Source of the DNA: Allacma fusca
Taxonomy: Eukaryota > Arthropoda > Collembola > Symphypleona > Sminthuridae
Direction: 5' to 3'
DNA: 64,000 nt
Assembly (NCBI GenBank): GCA_947179485.1
Contig: OX359247.1
Span: 57,075,131-57,139,130, forward strand
The notes beneath the pieces are model-generated. The model did not search any database and was not told where the DNA came from. It was given only the letters and a program-made list of their open reading frames with translations. Each line of letters begins with the position of its first letter. Position 1 is the stretch's first letter. A program made the translations under genes and the position numbers. This document shows, in pieces, positions 11,759 to 23,300 of the stretch.

Positions 11759-12442
11759 CCCTTCAGTTAAAAATGCATCTTAAAGTACCTGTATATAGTG
11801 GTCAGCCAGTCAGAACGAAGGGATACAACTCGTGCGAACCCGAACAAATAACACAGCTGCTTGAGTTTAGCTCAATTAAAGGCATTTGGACTGGACTCCG
11901 TTTTTATTTACAGCGGTTTCATATTGTATGTATGTGTACTAAATCAAAAGCTTATTTATTAGGTCCTGTGTACTTAAGTACTTTGTTTTTTATTAGTGCT
12001 TTGAAGTATTTTTAACTAATTACTAGTTGCTTTTAATCAGCATGATATAATTATTAGTTGCTTTGCAAGAAGTCAAATAATTTAGTAATGATTCGGACAA
12101 AGTTGCGCCAAGTCCTTCTTTCCAATAATTCTGAAGCAGAAAAAATTAGTAATTATTTTTTTTAAATGTAAAATAACTGATTTTCCATAACGTTTATACG
12201 TAAAACTTTGTCAGATTCGTGCTGGTATGCCTGGATGTGTATGTATTTATATAGTGACCCCTGACCACTATATACTTACAAAGTGGCCCGTCTATAGTGG
12301 TCAAATTTTGGGGTCCCAAGGAAAACCATTACATACAGGTTTTACAGTATTGGGTAGCCATAGTATGTATTAAATATCAGATAAAATACCGATCCCATTT
12401 TATACAGAATAAATGTTTCATATTAGCATATATGATCAAGCA

Positions 12443-15400
12443 TTAAAACTCCTTATTGTACAGAAATCTTTCCACTAAATCCAACGCCCATTCTGGCTGA
12501 TCTCGAATGGCAAAATTTCCAGCATTACGAATCATGGCATAGACAAAGTTGTCAGTCGCTTTAATGTAACCTGCCACGTCTCCATTGACTCTCCAGATTT
12601 TTCTCGTGGCTTTAGAGTAATCGTCCTTTCCCTTCCATTTAAGGTTGCTGATTAATCTTGTCAAGCTTTGTTGTACGGTAGCCAAGTCAAATTGTGCCGA
12701 ATAAAAGAGTACGCGGTAGCCCCGGTCGAGCATTTCCTGAATCAAGTCTTCATGAGCACCAGCGAATTCCTTCGTGAAGCGAGTGTAGACATTTGGGTCC
12801 CCATTCAAGAATTTGTGAAGCCCCACGTGAAGATAGTTATGGATTTCTTTTGAGTCGATGAACTTCAGGAATTTGCTTTCGTCAAGTAGAGGTTTGTCCA
12901 TCAAGGCACTTCTCCAGTCCAGGAACCCAGTGGTGTTTTCAAGGAGAGAGCCTGGACCGATTACTGTAGTCCAGAAAAGCTGTGAATTCCATTTTAAGCC
13001 CACTCAAATTTTAAAATTCAAGAAGTTTAACTATTTAAAGTATATGCGCATATGTATTCAACTCATGACAAATTAAGTATTGACATGGCCTTGCTATTTG
13101 TTTGGCGACCTCTGAGTGTCAAAGGAAAATTTCTAGCTTTTCCTGTAGTTACATAAAAGTGAGTTTAGAAACCTTTTGATACTTTAATTTCACAGAAGTT
13201 TTGTTGGGAATTTTCCGTACACATTTCCATCACAGATTCACCTAACTGCAGTTGCAGTGAATAATGCAGGAAGGGAATGATAAACATCTTTTTGACTTGG
13301 CCATGTCATTATGTATGTGTAGATAGATATACGTAACGGTGGGGGAAAAAGTGGCTTTTGATTCTTTTATTGACTATTTTTATTATATTGCTAGAAAGAA
13401 ACAAAACTGAAAATACCTCTGATGCTTTTAGAATGTTTCCCTTGTTAATCTCAACCAATCCCCTACTCATGACATCATCAAACTGCTTCTTTTGCTCTTC
13501 ATCAATCAACCCAAAGTTGTACAAGGTTTGTGACCGATCGATATCTTGCTGAAGGTCAAAATATGGAGAGCCTATGACAACTCCCTTTAAATTTATCTTA
13601 ACATCACTTTTTGAATTCTCCAAATCAATGTGTCTAACGACATATGGAATCAATGTTGCTGTAAATATAAATACATACAAATTATTCTGAAACAATAATA
13701 TTAGAGACAAAAGACATTTGGGTTTTCAAGACCATTTTTTACCAGCATAAGTTTCTCCGGCTAAATAGAAATCTCGTGGCTGAAATTCGTTGAATAGTAT
13801 AAAAAATTGCTTTAACGCCTCGTAAATTTCGATCGCTTCTTCGTCTGAATTACTTGCAAACGCGTTTTTATTGTTAGCAAAACTGAAACCTTCAAAAAAA
13901 ATTGAGAACCAGAAGGTCAAGTGGGAAAAACATGATAAGGAAAGATTTGAAAATTAATTGTATTTTGTCCTTTAATAATGTATTTAAGCTTACCAGTTCC
14001 CACAGGGGCGTCAATATATAACATTGAATGTGTTTTTGTCCATGTCACATTTCTATCCTTCACAACGTTGTTTTCCTTCAGTTCGAAGGGACCCGTTTCA
14101 AAGAATATGCCTTCCAGAGAACTAAACCCAGGAATATCGTTCACCCATAGTATGACTGGGGCTTTGTCAGGATTTTCCTGTTCAATACAAGAACAAACAT
14201 TAAAAAGCTGGAGCTGTATAAGATGGTCTTTATAATGGTCTGTTCTAGCCCAAGAAATGCTTTAGGATTTGCAATTGCAGTATACTGAATTATCTGTATC
14301 TTTGTAAATCTTCTCACTTTATAGGTCAAAATTTGCTTCCTTCAATATAAGGAACGTTTTATTGTGATACTTCAAATTTCAAGCCTTTTATGTGTTTATG
14401 GCGCAATTAAGTAGTATATATTGTAAGCAATAATGTCGCAGAATATGCAGAATACTAATTTGGAAGAACACTCGCATAAAACCGTTTTAATCAGAGATGC
14501 GCAAAAGAAATAGCCTTCCTTCAAGCCTTCGAAGGCGAAAATTCAGTAAAAATTTCCCCTTCAACATATCCTAGAATGAAGGCCTCTAAAAAATCTGCAT
14601 ACCTTCACCCTTCCTTCCAAAATATTTACACTCGTTTTTGCCTTCAGCCTTCTTTTTAAAAATAGCCTTCCTTCAATTTTAAACTACAACCCACTTAAAA
14701 ACTTTTTGCACCAGCAGGTTTCAGTGCAGTGAAGAGAGCGGGCACACATGGTCAGTTGTGAGTTCACGAATTGGCTGCATTGTTGCGCGAGCAGCAAAAT
14801 GTCGTTTCATATGCTATGCTTACACGTTATAGATATGTCGTGTACCTGGAAGCCTTCACGGCCTTAGAGGGCTAATATTTAGGAAGCCTTCCTTCACAAT
14901 CCTTCATTGCTAGTTTTTGTGAAGGCTTCCTTCAGCCTTCAGGAATAAGTATCCCCATCCTTCCATTCCTTCTGCAACGTTAAGAAAGTTACCTTTCCGC
15001 CTTCAAGGAAGCCTTCTTGGAAGGCTAGCCTTCGAAGGCTGCGCATCTCTGGTTTTAATGTCATAGGCTTTCGTATAGTCTTTATTTTTATTTTTGAAAT
15101 GTGACCTTTATTGTTGTCATTCACTTTACTTCTGTCAGTTGATTTAAAAGGTGTGTTTTATCGTTAATAGTGCTTTTATAAGTGTATAAGTTACAAGTGA
15201 CTTTCTTTATAGCATCAAAAAATATTTAGACATTCCTGCTTTCAAGAACGCTAGTTTATCTCATTATATGTGTTTATAATTGCAACAATAAAAGATTTTG
15301 TGTTTTAAGGGGGACTACATGCATCGGGACATTTATAAATGATTTTATCCAAAATCAAAGAGCTTAAACTTAATAAAAACAAACAAACGCATACAGTATT

Positions 15401-15758
15401 TTTACTAATGTAACACAGCGCCCCAAAGGCAATTTAGGACGCCATAAATGTAAATTGTGCTTACATTGCTATGCTATATGCTTATTATCGTCAACAATTT
15501 TATTACCTGAGCAGGAAAGAACCAAAAAAATAGATGTGAATCGGTACTTTCGTCAATTGTGAAGAATCCGCTGTAGCTCTTTAGATCCTTTCCAGTTCGA
15601 ATTAATTTGGTACTGTCTTCAGCGCTAGCTCGAGCCTTGACAAGATCTCCGCTTTTGATTAAAGATGTTAAAAATAAGTCACCTTCAGTCGCTGAAGCGA
15701 AGAATTGTAGGGAGCATAGCCACGAAAGAATGGCCACCAAAAATGAGCGTTTCCCCAT
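12443..15758 (-). CDS. Secreted serine carboxypeptidase-like protein (S10 family), probably catalytically dead
   Basis: Five exons, minus strand: 15758-15507, 14177-13994, 13889-13743, 13658-13417, 12979-12443. All introns read GT...AG and phases agree, giving 453 residues, normal for S10 carboxypeptidases (vitellogenic-like group). Residues 1-23 form a signal peptide. The fold is clear: TGFSFANN, MLYIDAPVG, the nucleophile elbow GETYA, VLFYSAQFD and RNAGNFAIRDQPEWALDL. Three key sites are changed: the catalytic Ser of GESYAG is Thr192; the catalytic His of NAGH is Asn430; and the oxyanion-hole Gly-Gly before Pro-Gly is Asp98-Ile99. Asp373 is retained. No stops or frameshifts occur, so it may be an expressed pseudoenzyme (inference) rather than a pseudogene. 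Intron 1 holds a hAT-like insertion. The exon 5 acceptor at 12980-12981 was chosen because it alone keeps phase. Confidence 0.85.
14492..15051. mobile_element. hAT-like non-autonomous element, family E (ccttcctt repeats), in a carboxypeptidase intron
   Basis: Termini CAGAGATGCGCA and, inverted, TGCGCATCTCTG. Exact 8-bp target duplications gttttaat lie at 14484-14491 and 15052-15059. Subterminal repeats are agccttccttcaagccttcgaag-like. No transposase. Length is 560 bp. It lies within intron 1 of the carboxypeptidase-like gene. Confidence 0.93.
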
Positions 15759-16569
15759 TTCCCGAGTTATGTCGCAAAATCACTAGATAACCTGACAATG
15801 AGAATGTGATGTCACATAGACAACCGTTGTTTTTTACTTTTCAGAGTGTAATTGAGAAATGCTGATTGCAAACCTCAAATTGTGACTGAGTGAAAATCGG
15901 AAGAAGCACGGCAAAACCTTCAGTATTTATGTGATGAAAGAAACTGTAGTGCAATGCGTATGCTTAAGCTAATTTCTTGAAAATAAATGGCTACAAAACC
16001 GGTATTGTTTCAGTAGTAAAAACCGTATATACATAGCTCAATGCCAAACCAAGGTTTCAGCAGTACCGAAGTAGGAAAAAAATTGATAGACTCACTGCAA
16101 TGCTCACCCATATAGATATATAAAAACCTTAAATGGCACTGGTAGAAATGCTGTAAATTATTATCTTTGGCTACAAAGCTTTAAGCATGACTGGAGTCAT
16201 AGAACCTACATGTATACAGACTTAGACGGATTAAATTATAGTCAACGTTAACAGAGTACGTATATCTAAAAAATAAGAGGTACTGTGTGAACGAGACCTA
16301 CATACTTCCCAGGCCAACTGATGAGAATGGATCTGCTGGCTATGTTTGTCACTGAAAAGACAATTTTACCCTTAATTGTTTTCAGAATGGGAATCGCGAA
16401 CGTGTGAAGGTACGGAAGGTTCAATTATTAACTATTTCATTTCCATTCTTAGAATGCTTATATTAGAATAATTATTATTACATGATAATCTAGATTACGC
16501 CTGTGAAGAGACAAACCGGTTTAGAAGCATTTTTGATGAAAACCAAAATACTCTACTTGTAGACTCTGA
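15759..16569. other. Upstream region of the carboxypeptidase-like gene
   Basis: Non-coding and AT-rich. It should contain the promoter of the minus-strand gene, but no clear TATA box or initiator could be singled out. Confidence 0.45.
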
Positions 16570-16584
16570 CTAAAAAGCAGTTCT

Positions 16585-16960
16585 CGGATTGGGTACCGAA
16601 ACCGTGTACCCGTACCCATACCCGTACCCGAATATCGGGTACGTCGAAATGCTGTATCTATACTCGTACCTAGTGCTGTAATATTGTACTCGTTTAGTTT
16701 TTACTTTTGTATTGTTTTTGTCTTTTGGTACAAGACTAAACAAACAATATCCATTTTCGAGATACAAAACTAAAACAAAAACAAAACAGGAATTGAAAAA
16801 AAAAACAATACAATCCAAATTGATAAAGTGATTGTTTAATAGATTTCTAGGGCTAGATTTTACAATCCCGGCCGTTTCCACTTTTCCACCTTTTTTCCCA
16901 CTTTTTCCATCTTTTCCCACTTTGTCCACCTTTTTCCACCTTAAATTTCAAAATTCCCGC
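16585..16960. repeat. tacccg repeats and a Pyr-rich ttttccac tract
   Basis: 16585-16660 is a run of gtacccgtacccatacccg motifs, like the subterminal repeats of the hAT-like family G and of 41555-41710. 16868-16945 is a run of ttttccacctttt / ttttcccac motifs. The paired ends and target duplications were not found, so these are probably fragments of repeat-rich non-autonomous elements. Confidence 0.5.
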
Positions 16961-17811
16961 CGCACAGTCGCCGTATTATTCGGCCAAATTAATGGCCAAA
17001 GGTCACAACTTACGGGATACTACGGATAGGTAAATAACTAAATTGTAAATAATTAGGATACTGATGGTGGATTGACATCCTTTCGAAATCTTATTACTTT
17101 CAATTTGAACTAGGTTAGGTTAAGAATGGAAAAGATTGATCACATCCAGGTTAACATTTTGATTGATAACACCACTCGCCATTTTTATAATTTTACACAG
17201 GTCCGGACTCCTTTAACCATTAACCCTAAAGCTAATAGTCACATGACTTTGACTGTCATCATATTGATTATTAAAGGTTGAAATGGCTGAGGTCACTATA
17301 TGGACCACTAAAACCCTATTAATATTATTATCATATTCATTATTAGATGTAAGAGATACTAATAAGAGATACTGATAAGATGTAAGATGTACTAGTTGTA
17401 GGTTACATTTAATGTGGATTAGTAAGACTTCATGAGAAAGGTCAAGAAATAAATCAACACTGGCTAATGACAATTGAATGGCATCAGTTATGATACCAAT
17501 GAATCGGCACTGATCAATAAAATTGGCTAACCGTATGATTCAAATGTTGACCTGGATAAATCTTGTCTGAGTTAGCGGGTAGACAACAAAGACAAAAGAC
17601 CCAGTCTAACAAAGGAACTATGCGATTTGTAAATGTAGTCCACGCATAGGGGACATCTCTAAATCGATGAAATAGGTGGTAAAAGCCTACGGCTGAGCCA
17701 ATTGAAAATATAGGCATACAGAGCCCACGCGTCTACTCTATCCATTCTAATTTTAAGCAATGGCAGTGAATATTGTTTATGAAATTATGTTGTTCTGGAA
17801 ATTACAATGTG
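16961..17811. other. No recognised feature
   Basis: Single-copy-looking AT-rich DNA up to the Polinton left target site. The frames at 17213-17473 and 17514-17717 (minus) have no recognisable domain. Confidence 0.5.
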
Positions 17812-17817
17812 GTTATC

Positions 17818-17870
17818 AGTAGGCGATATAGTATGGGTGGACCCATTGTTAAATGACCACTGGACATTTC
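17818..17870 (+). repeat. Polinton left terminal inverted repeat, outer part
   Basis: Matches the reverse complement of the right end with two or three differences over about 57 bp, and runs directly into the 51-bp array. The inner part of this TIR (two units resembling the right end) is displaced to about 21926-22010 by array expansion. Confidence 0.92.
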
Positions 17871-20800
17871 CCTATGTATAAGGCATAGGGAAGCCCTTCA
17901 CTTTTTCCCAGTGGACATTTCCCTATGTATAAGGCATAGGGAAGACCTTCACTTTTTCCCAGTGGACAATTCCCTATGTATAAGGCATAGGGAAGCCCTT
18001 CACTTTTTCCCAGTGGACATTTCCCTATGTATAAGGCATAGAGAAGCCCTTCACTTTTTCCCAGTGGACATTTCCCTATGTATATGGCATAGGGAAGCCC
18101 TTCACTTTTTCCCAGTGGACATTTCCCTATGTATAAGGCATAGGGAAGCCCTTCACTTTTTCCCAGTGGATATTTCCCTATGTATAAGGCACAGGGAAGC
18201 CCCTCACGTTTTCCCAGTGGACATTTCCCTATGTATAAGGAATAGGGAAGCCCTTCACTTTTTCCCAGTGGACATTTCCCTATGTATAAGGCATAGGGAA
18301 GCCCTTCACTTTTTCCCAGAGGACATTTCCCTATGTATAAGGCATGGGGAAGCCCTTCACGTTTTCCCAGTGGACATTTCCCTATGTATAAGGCATAGGG
18401 AAGCCCTTCACGTTTTCCCAGTGGACATTTCCCTATGTATAAGGCATAGGGAAGCCCTTCACTTTTTCCCAGTGGACATTTCCCTATGTCTAAGGCATAT
18501 GAAAGCCCTTCACTTTTTCCCAGTGGACATTTCCCTATGTATAAGGCATATGGAAGCCCTTCACGTTTTCCCAGTGGACATTTCCCTATGTATAAGGCAT
18601 TGGGAAACACTTCACGTTTTCCCAGTGGACATTTCCGTATGTATAAGGCATAGGGAAGCCCTTCACTTTTTCCCAGTGGACATTTCTCTATGTATAAGGC
18701 ATAGGGAAGCCCTTCACTTTTTCCCAGTGAACATTTCCCTATGTATGAAGCCCTTCTCTTTTTCCCAGTGGACATTTCCAGGGATGGGAAATTTACACAA
18801 ACGACCTGCTGGATTGGATTAAGGGATTGAGAGAAAAAATGCCGATTACTTGGATTGGAGTAAGGGATTGAGAGAAAAAATGCCGATTACTTGGATTGGA
18901 TTAAGGGATTGAGAGAAAAAATGCCGATTACTTGGATTGGATTAAGGGATTGAGAGAAAAAATGCCGATTACTTGGATTGGATTAACGGATTGAATGACA
19001 AAATTCCGATCACTTGGATTGGATTAACGGATTAAAGTAAGAAACTCCGATCACTTGGATTGGATTAAGGGATTGAGGGAAAAAAATGCGATCACTTGGA
19101 TTGGATTAACGGATTAAAGTAAAAAATTCCGATAACTTGAATTGGATTAATGGATTGACGGGGAAATAGTTGATGAATGAAATTTCGCAGATTTACATTG
19201 GATTTCCAATAAAGATGCAGATATTAAGGAATGATGAGGAAAATCAAAAATTAAATGGAATAGCACATAGACCAATTTAATTCTTATATAAGTCCGATTA
19301 ACGGGTCAACATTTGTTAATACATACTTAGATGGTTTGTGCTATTGGCCACCATAAATTCAGTAATTCAGATTGGGATAATGCGATGACGTGAATATCCT
19401 AATAGTTGGTTAAAATTACAAAGGTCGGTAATATTTATTCGCTTCACATTTTTTGCTCGGGATTTGTTTGAGCCCAACTGTGCTGCTAATTTCCATGCGG
19501 GCTATAATACTAGTAATCAAAATATGCACATATTTGAGGCAAGCGTAAAGAGAATTTGTTACTCCCTGACAAGTAAAAACGCTTGAGGCTTCTACTGCGT
19601 TCCCACGTTGTTTGCTAAGATTTATATTTATGCAAACCATAACGACATGATTCCTGTTTGAAAACATCCTTGGAATTGTGACATGTGAACACAGGCTACA
19701 AGTTCATTACAAAGCCGCTAGATGTTGAAAAATGTAGCAATGAAATAGAAGTAGATATAATCCAATCCACACTACTGACAGCAGTGGATTTTGGGATTAG
19801 GGTTGACCAAATAATTCATTAAGTATTGGATTAGGATTGGGGATTAAATCGTTGCCATACAAATAATTGGATTTAACTAGTCGATTAAAATGAAAGCATT
19901 GAGCCGGGATTGAGGATTAAGGATTAGATCCAAGTTTCCCCAACACTTGGATTGGGATTGGGATTAATTATTTCATATAAATTTTGTAATCCGGGATTAA
20001 TTTAATCCCGGATTAATAATCCATTCCCATCCCTGGACATTTCCCTATGTATAAGGCATATGGAAGCCCTTCTTTTTTTCCCAGTGGACATTTCCCTATG
20101 TATAAGGCATAGGGAAGCCCTTCACTTTTTCCCAGTGGACATTTCCCTATGTATAAGGCATAGGGAAGCCCTTCACTTTTTCCCAGTGGACATTTCCCTA
20201 TGTATAAGGCATATGGAAGCCCTTCACTTTTTCCCAGTGGACATTTCCCTATGTATAAGGCATTGGGAAGCTCTTCACGTTTTCCCAGTGGACATTTCCC
20301 TATGAATAAGGCATAGGGAAGCCCTTCACTTTTTCCCAGTGGACATTTCGCTATGAATAAGGCATTGGGAAGCCCTTCACTTTTTCCCAGTGGACATTTC
20401 CCTATGTATAAGGCATAGGGAAGCCCTTCACGTTTTCCCAGTGGACATTCCCTATGTATAAGGCATATGGAAGCCCTTCACTTTTTCCCAGTGGACATTT
20501 CCCTATGTATAAGGCATAGGGAAGACCTTCACTTTTTCCCAGTAAACACTTCCCTATGTATGAAGCCCTTCTCTTTTTCCCAGTGGACATTTCCCTGTGT
20601 ATAAGGCATATGGAAGCCCTTCACTTTTTCCCAGTGGACATTTCCCTATGTATAAGGCATAGAGAAGCCCTTCACTTTTTTCCAGTGGACCTTTCCCTAT
20701 GTATATGGCATAGGGAAGCCCTTCACGTTTTCCCAGTGGACATTTCCCTATGTATAAGGCATAGGGAAGCCCTTCACTTTTTCCCAGTGGACATTTCCCT

Positions 20801-22010
20801 ATGTATAAGGCACAGGGAAGCCCCTCACGTTTTCCCAGTGGACATTTTCCTATGTATAAGGAATAGGGAAGCCCTTCACTTTTTCCCAGTGGACATTCCC
20901 TATGTATAAGGCATATGGAAGCCCTTCTTTTTTTCCCAGTGGACATTTCCCTATGTATAAGGCATAGGGAAGACCTTCACTTTTTCCCAGTGAACATTTC
21001 CCTATGTATGAAGCCCTTCTCTTTTTCCCAGTGGACATTTCCCTATGTATAAGGCATATGGAAGCCCTTCACTTTTTCCCAGTGGACATTGCCTTATGTA
21101 TAAGGCATTGGGATACACTTCACCTTTTCCCAGTGGACATTTCCGTATGTATAAGGCATAGGGAAGCCCTTCACTTTTTCCCAGTGGACATTTCCCTATG
21201 TATAAGGCACAGGGAAGCCCCTCACGTTTTCCCAGTGGACATTTCCCTATGTATAAGGAATAGGGAAGCCCTTCACTTTTTCCTAGTGGACATTTCCCTA
21301 TGTATAAGGCATAGGGAAGCCCTTCACCTTTTCCCAGTGGACATTCCCTATGTATAAGGCATATGGAAACCCTTCACTTTTTCCCAGTGGACATTTCGCT
21401 ATGTATAAGGCATAGGGAAGACCTTCACTTTTTCCCAGTGAACATTTCCCTATGTATGAAGCCCTTCTCTTTTTCCCAGTGGACATTTCCCTATGTATAA
21501 GGCATATGGAAGCCCTTCATTTTTTCCCAGTGGACATTGCCTTATGTATAAGGCATTGGGAAACACTTCACCTTTTCCCAGTGGACATTTCCGTATGTAT
21601 AAGGCATAGGGAAGCCCTTCACCTTTTCCCAGTGGACATTCCCTATGTATAAGGCATATGGAAGCCCTTCACTTTTTCCCAGTGGACATTTCGCTATGTA
21701 TAAGGCATAGGGAAGACCTTCACTTTTTCCCAGTGAACATTTCCCTATGTATGAAGCCCTTCTCTTTTTCCCAGTGGACATTTCCCTATGTATAAGGCAT
21801 ATGGAAGCCCTTCATTTTTTCCCAGTGGACATTGCCTTATGTATAAGGCATTGGGAAACACTTCACCTTTTCCCAGTGGACATTTCCGTATGTATAAGGC
21901 ATAGGGAAGCCTTTCACTTTTTCCCAGTGGACATTTCCCAATGCGTAAGGCATAGGGACACCCTTTACTTTTATCCAGTGGACATTTACATATGTATAAA
22001 GCATATGAGT
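17851..22010. repeat. 51-bp minisatellite inside the Polinton left TIR, about 57 units
   Basis: The unit is 51 bp, built around cagtggacatttccctatg and taaggcatagggaagccc, in two blocks (17851-18778 and 20036-22010) split by a hAT-like insertion. A variant block with a shortened unit (gtatgaagcccttctc) and a 1-bp-deleted unit recurs every 448 bp (20556, 21004, 21452) and then after 295 bp (21747). 448 and 295 equal nine and six units minus 11 bp. Because 51 is divisible by 3, long stop-free frames appear on both strands (17-residue repeats). These follow from the repeat and are not evidence of a gene. The right Polinton end has only about two units. Confidence 0.95.
18779..20035. mobile_element. 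hAT-like non-autonomous element, family F (ggattggatt repeats), inside the satellite
   Basis: Termini CAGGGATGGGAAA and, inverted, CATTCCCATCCCTG. Exact 8-bp target duplications gacatttc (part of the 51-bp unit) lie at 18771-18778 and 20036-20043. The left side has tandem units of about 47 bp containing acttggattggattaaggg (about eight, 18815-19160). The right side has inverted and direct ggattaat motifs. No transposase is present. Confidence 0.93.
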
Positions 22011-22503
22011 GCATATCTCTTTCATGGACATTTCGAGTAAACAATGTACACACTGATATTACAATTATAGCGGCTGCATATTTAGAGGATAAAGCATGCA
22101 TCAAGCAATGCCACACCCAGTGGCAGAGTAGTTTTCAAAAAAATTATAAACGGCGAAGAGTTCAATCCAGGTCACACCCATCAATAATATATGCATGTAT
22201 GATTTGTTTACAGGTTATGATCACCCCATCCAGTAAGGTAAGAATAAAAATCAAAAATAGTTTGTTTCCCCCTATATATGGGGTTTGTTTTGCTACTGCA
22301 GACTATCATTTCTTCCATATTCAGTCCTAGCAGTGCAAGTCAAAGCAACTATCCAATTTCATTTCAATATTTTTTGAAAATATTTTTCGAAAAAAATGGA
22401 CCTCGTTTTGAGTGTAACTCAAAATTTTGATTTTCTCAAAATTTCCGAAGCGTGAAGGAAATCATTGCGGAAAAATCCGAAGCATTCTGGAGATTTAAAG
22501 CAA
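22011..22503. other. Spacer between the left array and the first Polinton gene
   Basis: No gene recognised. It probably contains promoter sequence for the rightward capsid-side genes. The last satellite-like unit fades out near 22030. Confidence 0.5.
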
Positions 22504-23180
22504 TGCTGTACTTCTTCACATTAAACGTAGCCAAAATTATGGTGAATCACAGCTGTGGGACCAGTTCACACCCGGCTAAAAATTCAATGGACATCCTATG
22601 CCACTGCCCGGAACTTCAATACCTTAGAAGTGAATGGGAGAAGATTTGCTCTAGAATGGAAGATGCGATGTCACATAAACAGCCGGAAACCAGATTTAAA
22701 GAATACTCGGTCATACCAAAAATACACCCTGACATTGATGAGGGGGTCGGATCAAAAATGATTATTAAACACCCGGAATTTCTGGATTCTGTCAAACGCT
22801 TCAACACCTATTCATCACGTAAATTTCTAAACGCTACACATGAGTTATTGGCAGAACGATATTACTTCATGCAACCAAACAGGGTAGTGAGGTGTGTCTA
22901 CTGTGATGCGGAGATAGCCGTAGACTCATTCCACGAATTTAAATATAGACCGGGATGGAAAAGAGATTGTGCGCTCTATGCGGGGCATTGGAATGGTCAT
23001 ATAGATAGTGATAACTATAAAGGGTGGTCTGGAGAATGTCGACCAAAATTGAAACGAAGGAGTGCAAAATCAATAATTTATGAACGATCTGATCTTAGCA
23101 AACGGTCCAATTTAGAAGAGGAGGACATACTTGGTTTAGAGTACTTGAATAAAATTATCAAAAAGAGACGTATTTATTAA
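22504..23180 (+). CDS. Polinton accessory protein with a BIR-like (IAP-type) zinc motif
   Basis: Open for 225 codons from ATG 22504; an open stretch continues upstream to 22452 without ATG, so the start is uncertain. In the middle, RFNTYSSRKF is followed by LLAERYYFMQPNRVVRC and CVYC. This matches the first half of a baculovirus IAP repeat (Arg, Thr/Ser, LA...Y, then VxCxxC). The usual His-x6-Cys second half is not clearly kept; DCALYAGH offers Cys and His as alternative ligands. The C-terminus is Lys/Arg-rich and ends KKRRIY. BIR domains bind caspases or other partners in IAPs; a role in host-death control is inference only. It is one of the few intact frames in the element. Confidence 0.55.
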
Positions 23181-23300
23181 ATATGTTGTAAATATGTTTT
23201 TAAATACTTTGTTATGATAAAATCAATGAGTCATGTTTATCTATATAAAATTGAGTATCCAGTATTACATTTACTCATTCATATTTTGGAATTCATCATG

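Larger units (their letters stand above)
9529..12347. mobile_element. pogo/Tigger-like non-autonomous element, split by nested hAT insertions
   Basis: Left end CAGTAAAACCTGTATATAATGG; right end is the near-inverse (ccattacatacaggttttacag) followed by TA, with TG on the left (degenerate TA target). The termini resemble the CAGTRAAACC ends of pogo/Tigger Tc1-mariner elements. Internal remnants keep tatatagtgg-type repeats (near 11790 and 12255-12300). Removing the family D insertion leaves about 750 bp. No transposase is present. Confidence 0.7.

Noticed and set aside
17849..18822. Frames of over 300 codons on both strands as genes
   Set aside because: Every frame length follows from a 51-bp (17-codon) tandem unit; both strands are equally open and there is no non-repeat domain.
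17851..22010. CRISPR array
   Set aside because: Units are contiguous without unique spacers, the DNA is eukaryotic, and the array lies in a Polinton terminal repeat.
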